A stretch of DNA of 64,000 nt from Strongylocentrotus droebachiensis (taxonomy: Eukaryota > Echinodermata > Echinoidea > Camarodonta > Strongylocentrotidae). The notes below the pieces were generated by a model. The model worked only from the letters and a program-made list of their open reading frames with translations, ran no database searches and was not told the origin of the DNA. The translations under genes were made by a program, and so were the position numbers. This document shows positions 15,046-27,200 of the stretch, one piece after another. Each line of letters starts with the position of its first letter. Position 1 is the stretch's first letter. The stretch is taken from the NCBI GenBank assembly GCA_035222895.1, contig JAVYIG010005332.1, positions 62,001 to 126,000 on the forward strand. Direction: 5' to 3'.

Positions 15046-15290
15046 GAGGGAGGGGGAGAGAGAGAGGGAGGGGGGGAGAGAGTGAGAGTAAGAGAGAGAA
15101 AAACGCAAAGAGAAAGAAAGACAGAGAAAGAAGATGGAGGAAAATAAAAATATAAGGGGAGGGAATAAAATAGAAGGGAGTTAAGAGAGGGAGAAAGAGA
15201 GAGAGAGACAGAGAGAGAGAGAGAAACAGAGAGAGAGAGACAGAGTGAGACAGAGAGAGAGAGAGACAGAAAGACAGAGAGAGGCAATAG
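14966..15290. repeat. GA-rich low-complexity tract
   Basis: Long degenerate and pure GA runs (pure from about 15000 to 15034), with GGGA and GACA variants and a less pure 100-bp interval in the middle. The open frames through it on both strands are Ser/Leu or Arg/Glu repeats caused by base composition. Confidence 0.9.
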
Positions 15291-16572
15291 TAGAATAGAG
15301 AAGGAAACGGACAAAAATAGAAACTTGGATGATGCTATGGTGGAATTTGATTCTCATTTCAATTTCAAGGTAAGAGGCAAATTGTGTGCACTGCATGGAA
15401 GATGAGGCCCATGGATTACTTGAAGAGAAAAATTGACAATCAAATGCATTTACTTCCCATTCTCATTCAATCTCACAGCCTAGTTAGCAAATACGTGCAG
15501 TGCCAACCCAACTCCCTAAGCGCATGGATGGGTAAATGTCATTTTTCCTCAAAACACTCACTTAAAATACCTAGCCATGCAGACTTGGATGATGATGGGA
15601 AAACTATTAATTGGTATAAAAAGCCCTGTGTTTCACAGGCTGATAAACAATCAAATTATCTTTTGATGTGTTTTTATAATATTAATGCCTTCTGCTTTGG
15701 ATCTTCATGCACGAATAAGCTTATGACCAAAATGTCATTTTTTTTGCCCTGATCCAGGTTAATATCTCTTTTTAATTTAATGCTTTCATTTCAAATGATT
15801 AAAAGATGTAAATTGTTGAAATGTTAGGGGACGATGAATGCCCTAGTCGTATAACTACTTACTTTGATTTATCATAACAGTGACATACCGAACGGGGGTG
15901 CTAAAACGAGGATGATGAAAACAATACATAAGACAACATAGGGAAAGAAGGGGAAATAAAAGGATCCGCTCCAATCGACTATCTACATGGACATGTAGGC
16001 CTTTCTCTGACGCCAGTGTTATGACAATCTCATCTAATATTCATGTGAGATTGCATCCCTTGACCGCTCAAGTGTATAGTGCATCATATAACCAATAATG
16101 TTTCTTTCTTAATCGATAGTGGAAATGACTTCACACTCTCTTAGCTGAAATGTGACAAGGATCAATGCCATGGGGAATACAACATGAGTAGCAGGTCGTT
16201 TGGATCACTCAAGGCTTGGGATTCAAAATTTCTCACTACAGCGTAGGTTTAATAAAATGAATCTGAGAATTTCTATAGAATTTACTCATCAGAGATGTGA
16301 TACAAAGAGAGAAAGTGCAGTCAGATTTGAGAAATTCATCACAAGGAAATCTCACTTTTACTAAGACACACAAAACCAAAGCTTCAGTTTAGAAAAGAGA
16401 ATGTATTGTTTTACAATGCTTGTTACCATGGTTGCTGAGTTCACCCTGTCTACACCATCATTGTAATAACAAAAGGGGGTAACCAGGGATCTGTCATGTG
16501 ATAAGTGATGTGCTTTGTTTAGCCTAACACCCTCTCTCATATCATACCAACTTGAATAATCTTCATCTCCAG

Positions 16573-16700
16573 ATCCAATGACGCAGAGTTGTATGAAAAT
16601 ACTGAATGACTGTTATGACAAGTACCGTGAGCTGAATGTCAATGTTTTCAAGTTCATGCAGGTGCCCGAATTCAACTTTATCTGGGCTGTGGTATACTAG
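16573..16700 (+). CDS. Unrecognised candidate terminal exon, 40 codons
   Basis: Seen: a plausible acceptor (cttcatctccag) precedes an open frame with ATG at 16578 and TAG at 16698. The predicted end reads YDKYRELNVNVFKFM and then QVPEFNFIWAVVY. Its composition looks more protein-like than neighbouring chance frames. I do not recognise it, no partner exon was found, and it sits antisense within the inferred CFAP410 intron. It could be a chance frame or a retroelement remnant. Confidence 0.15.
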
Positions 16701-18229
16701 AATGTTGTTTTGTCTACAGCACTCTTGAACACATCATTTATATCAAAACAAATTTAAGCTATAAAGTAACTTATTATTCAAAGATGTTGAATTTATGAAA
16801 GACTTGATAATACCGGATCCATTCGTAAAAATGACTCCCGCTTATTCAGAGGAGCTGTTCGATGGGTTATCATTTAATGACCAAAATTTCATCTTTATAA
16901 TTCTAAAGCTCTTTCTAATCACTTACAAGAATATTCCCCTACATTATAAATGCACTCTATCATTCTCTATATATTTCCACTTCCCTAGTCAAGCATTTCA
17001 AAGAATTTGTGTGAATATATTCTCTCATTTCCACAAATTCAATGTCATATGAAAATGTACATAGGTAGCACTAATTTGCTCCTCAGCTCAGTAGGGGTCC
17101 CCTACCAATATGCATATATCTGTATAGAGGCTATGTCTCAAGATGTCATTTATTTGTAGACATCTCCATGCATGACTCTCCCTGCAGGCACAATCTGGAA
17201 TAGGCTCTTCAACTGGTTTTGACGGCACAAAGCCACAACCTGTAATGTTGGATGTACGGTGTATGGTTTGAATGCAACTCACAAGTCATTGTGAATGTGA
17301 ATAAATGACACAATAGTGTCTGGGCAAGACAACTAATCCTGAATTGCCATCAATTACATTATATTCCACCGCCACATCCACATTTATGTATTGACATTTC
17401 AAACTATTGGCATTCTCAAATTCACTAAAAAATATGAAGCACTCTTTTAGGTTTAGAAATCATGATTGATAATCTACAGAAGTGCTTGTTGCTTTCTTCA
17501 TCTCTCAATGAATTTCATCAGTTCAAATAAATCAATTCCTGCATCAAAAGACACAACCCATCAAATCAATTTGTTTATCAAGAATATAAGTCAAAACCAT
17601 TACCGAGATTGAGCAGGTATATATGTAAAGGCCTTTACGCTTGATTTGCTTGTAGGATTATTTTTTTTAATCTAAAACTAAAGCTTGAGAAGTACACAAT
17701 CTTTGTCTTATAAATGTAGATTCATATTATGATTTTAAATCAATCTTAGGTCGACATTACCCTAGCTTATTTATATCCTTTTATTAAATCTTTTCTCAAG
17801 TAAACTACACCAACCTGTTTCATCTAACGTACAAAAACTGACCACTCCTGTGGTTCAGCCTGGATATTCCCTGTAACCTATTTCTTACTAAGCCTAAAAT
17901 ACCACATGAAATTATCCCTATACATCCTGTAGTATTATCGTAATTTTGCATTACACAGATTTCAAAGGCTGAAACCTTAGCTACCCAGGCAATGTCAAGG
18001 GCGATATCTGTAGCGCTATATCTTCATTGTACAACTGAATCGTTCTATCATTGTTCCCCACGATGCCGCTTCCCACTCCAGCTAATGGAATGCTGAATGC
18101 CCACAGCACTGTTGAGACACCAGTGGAGGAGCCATGGGTGCCGGGTAATTCAATCCAACCTGTTCTCCCCCACCAACCCATTTTTTTCTTCTTGCCCTGA
18201 AGTCTTTCGTTCTGTTCCTAGCGCCGCCT

Positions 18230-18900
18230 ATGGCGCGCCATATGCCCAATAACCCCGAAAAACACGGTTTATCGCCGATAAACAAGGTTTATCGACGAAA
18301 AACAAGGTTTATCGAGCGAAAAACAAGGTTTATCGAGCGATAAACCTTGTTTATCGTGAGAAACTCTGTATATCGACTGATAAGCACAGTTTCTCTCGAT
18401 AAACAAGGTTTATCGACGATAAACAAGGTTTATCGACGATAAACTAGGTTTATCGATAAACAAGGTTTATCGAAAAACACGGTTATTCGTATTTCGTCAG
18501 GAGAGGGCGCTTTTTAAAGTTGCACCCAGCTCAGAGCACTGCTCCGCACGTGCGCTTTACACCGTAGAATATACCAACACCGTAACACTTGCTCGCGCTC
18601 ATGACCACGATCGACATTTTCTGAGTGGAGGTATGGCGAAGTATTCCAGGCTTTTTCCCCAATTTTTGAAATGTTATGTTTATATATATCTCTCTCTCTT
18701 TCAAACTTTCTAGGTTTTCCCCTTCTCTTATCTCTCTCACTCTCCCCCTTTCTTTCTCTCACTCTCTCTTTCTCCTACCCTCTCAATATAACCCTTCTGT
18801 CTTTCCCTTTCTTTCTTCTAATTTTTTCTTTCCCTTTCTCTTTCCTTTTTCTTTCTCTGCACTCCCTCTCTGCCTCCTCCCCTTTTATCTCTTTCCCCCG
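18230..18900 (+). repeat. Left inverted-repeat arm of the foldback element
   Basis: Contains the terminal palindrome, at least eight copies of a 15-21-bp repeat of the GATAAACAAGGTTTATCG type, a unique block at about 18490-18680 and a CT-rich block up to 18900. It is nearly identical to the complement of 20630-21297. One internal group of the repeats (about 18340-18365) is itself inverted. Confidence 0.88.
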
Positions 18901-19017
18901 GTATGAGAAATAGGGTAGAGATAGATGGTTGGAGAGAGAGGAGAGATACATGAGAGATAGAGGAGAGAGAGAGCAGGGGAAAAGTAGAGATAGAGCGGGG
19001 ATAGATGGATGGATATA

Positions 19018-19061
<44 letters not shown>

Positions 19062-20313
19062 GAGAGATAGAGGAGAGATATTTTAAAGATAGATGGATGA
19101 AGATAGAGGAGAGGTAGAGCGGGGATAGATGGATGGTTATCGAGGATAAATAGAGGAGAGATAGAGGAGAGATCGAGGAGAGATAGAGGAGGGATGAATG
19201 AGAGATAGCGGAGAGATAGAGGAGAGATAGAGCAGGGATAGATGGATGTAGAGAGAGAGGATAGAGGAAGAGGAGATATAGGGTAGAGATAGATGGATGG
19301 AGAGAGAGGAGATATAAATTAGAGATGGAGGAGATAGAGGAGAGATAGAGCAGGGAAAGATGGATGGAGATAGACGGAGAGAGAAAGAGATAGGAGAGAT
19401 AGAGCAGGGATAGAGGAGAGATAAAGGAGAGAATAGAGATGAATGAGAGATAGAGGAGAGATAGAGCAGGGATAGATAGATGGAGATAAAGGAGATATAG
19501 AGCAGGGTAGATGGATGGAGAGAGAGAGGAGAGATAAAGGAGAGATAGAGGAGAGATAGAGGAGAGATATCGATCTATCCCCGCTCTATCTCTCCTCTAT
19601 CTCTCCTCTATATCTCTCTCTCCATCTATATCCATCCATTTATCCCCGCTATATCTCTCCTCTATCCCTGCTCTATCTCATTTATATCTCCTCTCTCTCC
19701 ATCCATCTATCTCTACCTATTATCTCCTCTTTCTCTATCTCTCTTTAACATCCATCTATCCCTGCTCTACCTCTCCTCTATCTCTATCCTTTCTCTCCTT
19801 TATCTCTCCTCTATTTACCCTTATTCACCATCCATCTTTCCATGCTCTATCTGTTCTCTCTCTCTCTCTCTCAAATCTCCATCCATCCCTGCTCTATATC
19901 TCTCCCCTCTCTCTCTCTCTCTCTCTCCATCTATCTCTATCCATCTATATCCATCCATCTATCCCCGCTCTATCTCTCCTTTTCCCCTGCTCTATTCCTG
20001 CTCTATCTCTCATTTATCTCTCCTCTCTCTCCAACCATCTTTCCCTGCTCTATCTCTCCTCTATCTCCTCCATCTCTCATTTATATCTCCTCTCTCTCCA
20101 TCCATCTATCTCTACCCTATATCTCCTCTTTCTCTATCTCTCTCTCTACATCCATCTATCCCTGCTCTATCTCTCCTGAGTCTCCTCTATCTCTATCCTT
20201 TCTCTCCTTTATCTCTCCTCTATTTACCCTTATTCACCATCCATCTTTCCCTGCTCTATCTGTTCTCTCTCTCTCTCTCTCTCAAATCTCCATCCATATA
20301 TCCCTGCTCTATA

Positions 20314-20352
<39 letters not shown>

Positions 20353-20485
20353 TATCTCTATCCATCTTTCACCCGCTCGATCTCTCCTCTATCTCTCCTC
20401 TATTTATCCTCAATAACCATCCATCTATCCCCGCTCTACCTCTCCTCTGTCTTCATCCATCTATCTTTAAAATATCTCTCCTCTA

Positions 20486-20526
<41 letters not shown>

Positions 20527-20630
20527 TATATCCATCCATCTATCCCCGCTCTATCTCTCCTGTTCCCCTGCTCTATCTCTCCTCTATCTCTCATTTATCT
20601 CTCCTCTCTCTCCAACCATCTATCTCTACC
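18900..20630. repeat. GAGATA/CTATCT satellite-like core of the foldback element
   Basis: From 18900 to about 19570 the strand is a purine-rich repeat built from GATAGAGGAGA and GATGGATGGA units. From 19570 to 20630 it is the complementary type (CTCTATCTCTCC, CCATCCATC). The halves differ in length (about 670 and 1060 bp), so the core has expanded unequally. Confidence 0.85.
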
Positions 20631-21297
20631 CTATTTCTCATACTAGGGGAAAGAGATAAAAAGGGGAGGAGCCAGAGAGGGAGTGCAGAGAAAGAAAAAG
20701 GAAAGAGAAAGGGAAAGAGAGAATTAGAAGAAAGAGAGGGAAAGACAGAAGGGTTATATTGAGAGGGTAGGAGAAAGAGAGAGTGAGAGAAAGAAAGGGG
20801 GAGAGTGAGAGAGATAAAAGAAGGGGGAAAACCTAGAAAGTTTGAAAGAGAGAGAGATATATATAAACATAACATTTCAAAAATTGGGGAAAAAGCCTGG
20901 AATACTTCGCCATACCTCCACTCAGGAAATGTCGATCGTGGTCATGAGCGCGAGCAAGTGTTACGGTGTTGGTATATTATACGGTGTAAAGCGCACGTGC
21001 GGAGCAGTGCTCTGAGCTGGGTGCAACTTTAAAAAGCGCCCTCTCCTAACGAAATATGAATAACCGTGTTTTTCGATAAACCTTGTTTATCGATAAACCT
21101 TGTTTATCGTCGATAAACCTTGTTTATCGAGAGAAACTGTGCTTATCAGTCGATATACAGAGTTTCTCACGATAAACAAGGTTTATCGCTCGATAAACCT
21201 TGTTTTTTCGCTCGATAAACCTTGTTTTTCGTCGATAAACCTTGTTTATCGGCGATAAACCGTGTTTTTCGGGGTTATTGGGCATATGGCGCGCCAT
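20630..21297 (-). repeat. Right inverted-repeat arm of the foldback element
   Basis: Mirror image of 18230-18900, with the same order of GA-rich block, unique block, tandem-repeat block and terminal palindrome. Small differences (for example gtaaagcgcacgtgc preceded by tatacggt instead of tctacggt) show that the arms have begun to diverge. Confidence 0.88.
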
Positions 21298-24200
21298 AGC
21301 CGCCTCTGCGTGATTATTGAAGAAACGTTATGTCCTCTGACATTCAGGCAAACTCCATCGTCATACATCAGGTTCAAGTGCAAGCTTTCAATCTGAAAGC
21401 ATAGAGCTGAATATTCAATAGGGAAGCAAGAACGGGTACATATATGTGCTAGATGAGTGCTCTAAAGATGCGTTCCTCTCCATGACTACAAAAGGGCTGA
21501 CAGGCAACATCCATCCCCTTTTCATCTTTCAAACATCGAACAATCCATCACTCCATTCATATACATGTACAATCCATCACCCGTATGCAACTCACAAAAC
21601 CTTTCCATTGTACAACATCATTAAATTTACATCCAATAATCAATTATTACTGCTTCTTTCACATCCACCGTTCCCTCTTTTATCTTCGTTATCGTTTCAT
21701 AGTATTTTATGAACTTCTTAAAAAATGGCAGGTATGTATCTAGTCATAAAAATATAAAGTGTATACTGTAATACTGTGATAAAAAGAAGGAATAAAACTG
21801 GAGGAGATTTGAGCATGGTATGAGTAAGATTAGGACTGTCATAAGTTCGTTAACAGTAGTGCAAAATACCATTTCCCCCCTTTGTTTTCTTGGGGTGCTA
21901 CTTATCTAAACTGTTTGTGGCCTTTAAAGCATAAACTGATGCTAAAATGTGTGTACATAATACTTCTTCAAAATCCAATCTTCTACAACTTGTGCCCACT
22001 TTAAACTTTAATTTCTAACCCCACTCTTACGCTATATCCACATCATTCCAACTGCATTGGTGACTACTTCTGCTTTATTGCTTTCCTTCATTCTCACCAT
22101 CTTTTGCATCATTCCCTTCGATCCCTTCATCCCTGGTCATCATTCCCCATCATCTAGAGAGCATGGTACACAAACAGTCCTACTCAATATCTTCCTCAAC
22201 GACTTTGAGGTAGGCTTTTGGTTGGGAGATGACAGCACTGTGGTCTACCAATCCTTACATTACCATATCATCCAGACATCAACACTTCACATTCAAGAGA
22301 AGAAAAAATCTTCAGAACATATGTTTTATATTTTTTAACTGAGTAGGCCAATGGTATTGCTTGCAACAGGTATATGTAGACTACATATTTCCTTTCAATT
22401 TACATTAATCACTGATAGAAATAAAAATCCAAAATTTGCTCTGTTAAAAGGTAGAAGGGTATTAACTCTGTGATGAGGGATAATGAGCTTTAAATTAGAT
22501 GTCCTTCTGGCTCTAATAATTGGATTGGTGTACTTAAACATTCATAAAACTACTCTTAACCCCATTACTTGCAATACTACTACATGTTCCGGTACATACA
22601 ACTTTTCTATTACATATCAAGCACACATTGCAACACGTCCCACAAGAAGCCAGCAGGAATTCATTTCGATTTCAAAACCTGAACACAATATTTAAGTTTG
22701 TCGATCCTTATAAGGAAGGGAAGATCCTCCATGTGTCTGATCATATCATCATGGCATCAATGCACAAAGAATCCATTGTAGATGCAACTACAAGCACATC
22801 TACACTGTACTATCAGTAGTACATGAACATAATGGATTCACCATCAGGCTTGGGCATCAAGGCATTTGTTGATGATCTAGAGCTTGACACAGTGGGACAA
22901 TCAGCAATACATCCCGATGTGCTAATGTAAAAAAAGGAACACCATCTTTTCTACAGAACTGAAACAGTTTTGATGTTTTGATCATTCTTTCTTGCACACT
23001 GTATGTACAACAAAGATGTTAAACAAAACAATTTCACATTATATATTTCTTACTAATTAGATAAGTTCATCCTTACGGTAAATGAGTGTATCTCTACTTT
23101 TATCCTGATTTAATGATAGACATTTCAAAGTCTTCCCTATTCTTAACAAGTACAATCAATAAAGAAAGACAGTGCAAGCAAGATTGGGAGCTCCTATGGC
23201 ACTGACTGGGAAACTTTCAATTTCAGTTTCAGGGGTATCTTCTTTTCTTCCAATCAATTTCAGTGGGGCAACGTATTTCAAAACAGAGCCTTCACCCAAG
23301 AGGCACAGCTTCCCCCTACATCCTATCAACAGGGGACAGAAAACAAGCTTGAAGCTCTACTGTGTTTTCTCAGGCCGGTGAGAACATTTCGTTATCCCTC
23401 TAATCGTCTTGTCTGTTTGCGTTTCAACGACTTTCACACCCTTCTGGTCTTTTCCAATCCCTTTTTCCACCTCGCCAGTCGGAATAAACTTGAGATTTGA
23501 CTGACAGATTTTTCGGTTACTTTCCTTCTCCGGTTTCTGGCAAGCCTTCAGAAATCTTTAGCCCCTAAATCCCAATCCTAGGTCAAGATGTACAAGGGAG
23601 AGAAGAAACAAAAAGGTGATGGAAGTGTGTTTCTCAGTCCAAAGCACCAATCTTGTGCATTAAGGTGGCACAGTTTTGTCATGCTGCTAGACTCCAGTTT
23701 CCCATACGATTGTATATATCTGCAAATGTCAGAATGGTATGCAATATACAAGATGCCAACGTCACTCTCTGTAAAGCGAAATGTCTCTGTGTGTACCTGA
23801 CATGCCTGAGCCCTCGTGCTGATTCATCATTTGGTTTAGGAAACTTCAATTATTCATTTACATAGATGATGGTCGTGTGAATTTGTAGTATTGTACCCCT
23901 ACATGGAGGAAAACGGAAAGCTGTTTCATCCATCTCGACCACAAGGTGTACCGGTTGCTGCCTCATGTTTATTGCATAAGCATCCCAGGTCACTTCCATA
24001 CAGGTGAAATGATGAGGTCAGTGAGAATGAATCACGCCGCTTTGACCGCTCCAGTTAGGGTACAACACCTGGAAATACAAACCTCCTGGGGTAAAAAGCG
24101 GTCACTCTATCACAATATCTCATGAATAATTGCAAGATATTCACAGAGCCAGTGATAAAATGATATCCTTTTTAAATCATCCCTTCTCTTCTGAGAGTCT

Positions 24201-27200
24201 TGACTCATGAAGCTATAGGCTTACCTGGTAGACAGGTTTTTTCAAACACTTCCCTCTTGTTATCACGATAGTGACCCCTCAGGTGCACAAACCTTTTGGT
24301 TCGTAAGGAGCAGGCATGGATGAAATCAGATTTAAAGAACAGTGTTTGGTGACCAGAAAGACGTAAACTTGAGTTGCAATGTGCATGTACATGTAGGTAT
24401 GCAGGACCATGCTTGTGGATTATTCAGAGAGTAAATTCCAATTAGATAGAAAAGTATTGACTTGAAAGCAACAAGAAATGCATACACTGCTACATAATTT
24501 AAAACATTAAATAACAGAGCAAATGGTACGTAACTGCCTTTCATGATAACTTCCTACAAAGTTGGTGATAAGAGAAATACAAATACAGAGAAATACAAAT
24601 ACAGACAAAATGAAAAAAGGGCAACATGGCTATTTTTCCATTGAGAACCTACCATGCTACACATGTACACGTTGTTTGAAAACTGTTAGGGAAATGGAAC
24701 AGTCAGGGATGTTTTACAATATCAAGTTCTCATTCAGCAAATATAAAATTCATATCAAAGACCCGGGCAATCATTTCCCACAGGAGCAAATTGACTAGAG
24801 ACCGAGAAACCTGATAAAAGTGAGAAAGTAAAGACTCCTGCTTGCTGCCGTCATCGTTGACAGTCATTCTCTCGCTTTACCATCGGTCATTTTGCCACTT
24901 CGCATCCTCATCAAAATTCAATCTATACACCCAGTGAAGGGCTCTTGTGAATTAGGGCACAGAAGTTTGATTTATGCATGTATAAATCTGACAACCACCC
25001 AATTGCACAAAACTACTACAAAACAACCTACATCCCAATTTTCGTGAATGGGAAGCAAATTGACTGGGCTTCAATAAAACTTGACAGAGTGAGTGTTTTA
25101 CTCATCTACATGTACACTGTATAATGAGAAGAACTAAACCCCTTGCGATTTCATTGACCTGAATCAAAGAGCGTTCTCCACACTGTATAGTATACTCTAG
25201 CCTGTTCATGCTTTTCACTTGTAGGAAAGCAGGAGGGTATTAATTATTGATTGATGGTTTTCATTGAATTGTTATATCTACCAAAATTGTGAACTCACAG
25301 TAGGATTGTCTAAACTATTCAATGTTGACAAAACAAAGGTCACCTAATCTCTCTGAACTTTCCCTAGAAGCTTAGTCTTAAAACCCTTCCTGGACAGTTA
25401 ATGCGAATCATCCCCCCAAAATCAATACCAATCAATATGTGTTCACCTATAATGCCATAAAAGTAGGAAAATCTACATGTATAGGAAGAAGGTAATAAAC
25501 TATATGTACCTGTTCACGCAGCCTTACATATTATAATCAAACTTCTCTCTTATAGAGTTGAATATGACTGCTAATCAATTTGAAAATATTTGTGTTAAAG
25601 TATGTACATGACTAGTTGAATACATGTGCATTTTTCTGGGTCCTTAAAGATTATATATGTACATATATTGAGCTTGCTCTTGTACTAGCTCCCATATTTA
25701 TTTGTTTATAGCCTCCAGTATACTTTCAGCATGCATTAGTAAATTAAAATACACTCAACAACACTAAATCCATGTGAAGTCCTAACTCGTATTGTAACAT
25801 GTACAATATTTCTCATGTAGGTTATTTGTCACAACAGATTCGAAAGAAATGTACAATGTTTTGTATGGCTATGAAATCCCCCAAGAAATCTACATTAGAG
25901 TAAACATTTTATCAAATATATTTGATATTCTCAGAAGGTTCTCAATTAATCCCTTCTCCACCTAATGAGGGCTTTGTGTATTTTTCTAAACCCTAATTCA
26001 TAGTGGCAGAGTTCTATGCATGAGGAATGATAAATGAGTACCAATGGCATTTTTCCAAGATGACTGGTCATTCAGCGGCTCCCCACAATAAAAGTGGTTC
26101 ATACCCTATTAAGAGGGAACATTAGAGCCACTAGCAACGACCAGCAAGGTGCATCGATCCTGCTAATCCACCTGTAAATTACAGCAAGCCCCATCAAATA
26201 TTCATGAATAGGTATTCTAAGTCGTGACAGTTAGGGCCAACATTGGGCTATTGTACCTGGTCCATTCTATTGTTACCCCTTTTCATTGGTCCATGGTCAG
26301 TTGAAAGAGTATTATCATGGGATTGGAATATAATTGGCTTCAATACAGACCTGAACAGATGCAAGAATATTGTGTCAGAGATAAAAACCAAGATGCTTTG
26401 CTAGTTTGCTATCATCTGACTACATATCAATTGTATTAAATAATGAGTCGGTGTGGTGCAAGTGGATCGTCCAGTCCTGTACCGAGCAGACCAAACTGCA
26501 AAAATGCAAAAATGATGGTCGCCACGTTGTGTATTTGCGCACCCCTCCCCTCTGTTTTCACTGCAGGCTCGGGATCAGGACAAAACACCCTGGGTGTAGG
26601 AGACACACTACACTTCTCGCAAAGAGTAGGGTGTAAACCTGGTGTTTAGTGTGCCTGCATTCAATACTGGTAATCTTTCTACCGATATCTTTGTGATCTA
26701 GGCTGCATAGTGTTTTGAAGATTAACAATGTAAGGAGAAGAATAAGGAAATACTCTTTTTTTTCTTCGGGGGGGGGGGGGGGGGAGAAATTGTGATAAGA
26801 CTATTCATGTGTAAATATCAGCTGGCAAAAAAACAAAGATTTGGGCTTCTTTCATATTTGAGATTTTGAGGACTTGATAAAGAACCGGGTAGATTGTTAG
26901 AGCTAGAGATTTGTACACTTTCCAATATATTCTCATGTGTATGCCACTTTAGCTTTACGTTGCCCTTCATGTATCCTAAATGTCAAAAATTGTCCTATTC
27001 CTTGACAGGACCTTAAATGGGTCTAACCATACGTGATCTGAAAGGCAAGTACATCCTAGAATATCGAGTTGCACAACAGGTGTTGTACAGTGCAAACTGT
27101 GGGAAAGTTTTGATTTTAAAATGAACTTTGAAAAATCCTTTGAAAGCGAAACTTTCACTGAGTCTAATAACAGGTGAACAGGTGGATTCTTTACAACGTT

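Larger units (their letters stand above)
7589..18229. other. Noncoding sequence inside the inferred CFAP410 intron 1
   Basis: No gene recognised. It holds a (GA)n microsatellite at 8346-8380, a C/A/TA homopolymer cluster at 10831-10866, an imperfect hairpin at 10571-10691, a 31-bp-arm hairpin at 13357-13453, and GA-rich low-complexity DNA at 14966-15290. Segments around 7740-8150, 8570-8900 and 10230-10440 are non-repetitive and dense in homeodomain (TAAT, TGATTGAT), GATA and Sox-like (ACAATG) cores; they could be enhancers, but that is inference only. Confidence 0.5.
18230..21297. mobile_element. TU-like foldback transposon, 3068 bp
   Basis: Seen: both ends carry the same sequence in inverted order (ATGGCGCGCCATATGCCC at the outer edge). 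Next comes an outer domain of short tandem repeats around AAACAAGGTTTATCG (about 18250-18485, mirrored 21055-21270), then a unique inner domain including GCGCTTTTTAAAGTTGCACC. The arms then run into GAGATA-type DNA that switches to its complement near 19570, so nearly the whole element can fold back. Flanking octamers are CGCCGCCT and AGCCGCCT, seven of eight identical. Known: sea urchin TU elements have long inverted repeats with an outer domain of about 15-bp tandem repeats, an inner unique domain, variable centres and 8-bp target duplications. Open frames inside (up to 306 codons) are low-complexity Ser/Leu/Ile artefacts of the CTAT repeat. No transposase is present. Confidence 0.85.

Noticed and set aside
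14931..15314. 127-codon Ser/Leu-rich minus-strand frame
   Set aside because: It is low-complexity translation of a GA microsatellite.
19842..20762. 306-codon plus-strand frame
   Set aside because: It is a Ser/Leu/Ile repeat produced by the CTATCTCTCC satellite inside the foldback element, not a gene.
24231..24360. Minus-strand donor-like site (CCAG|GTAAGC) with about 45 open codons upstream
   Set aside because: The peptide is not recognised and no acceptor or partner exon could be tied to it, so I do not call an exon.
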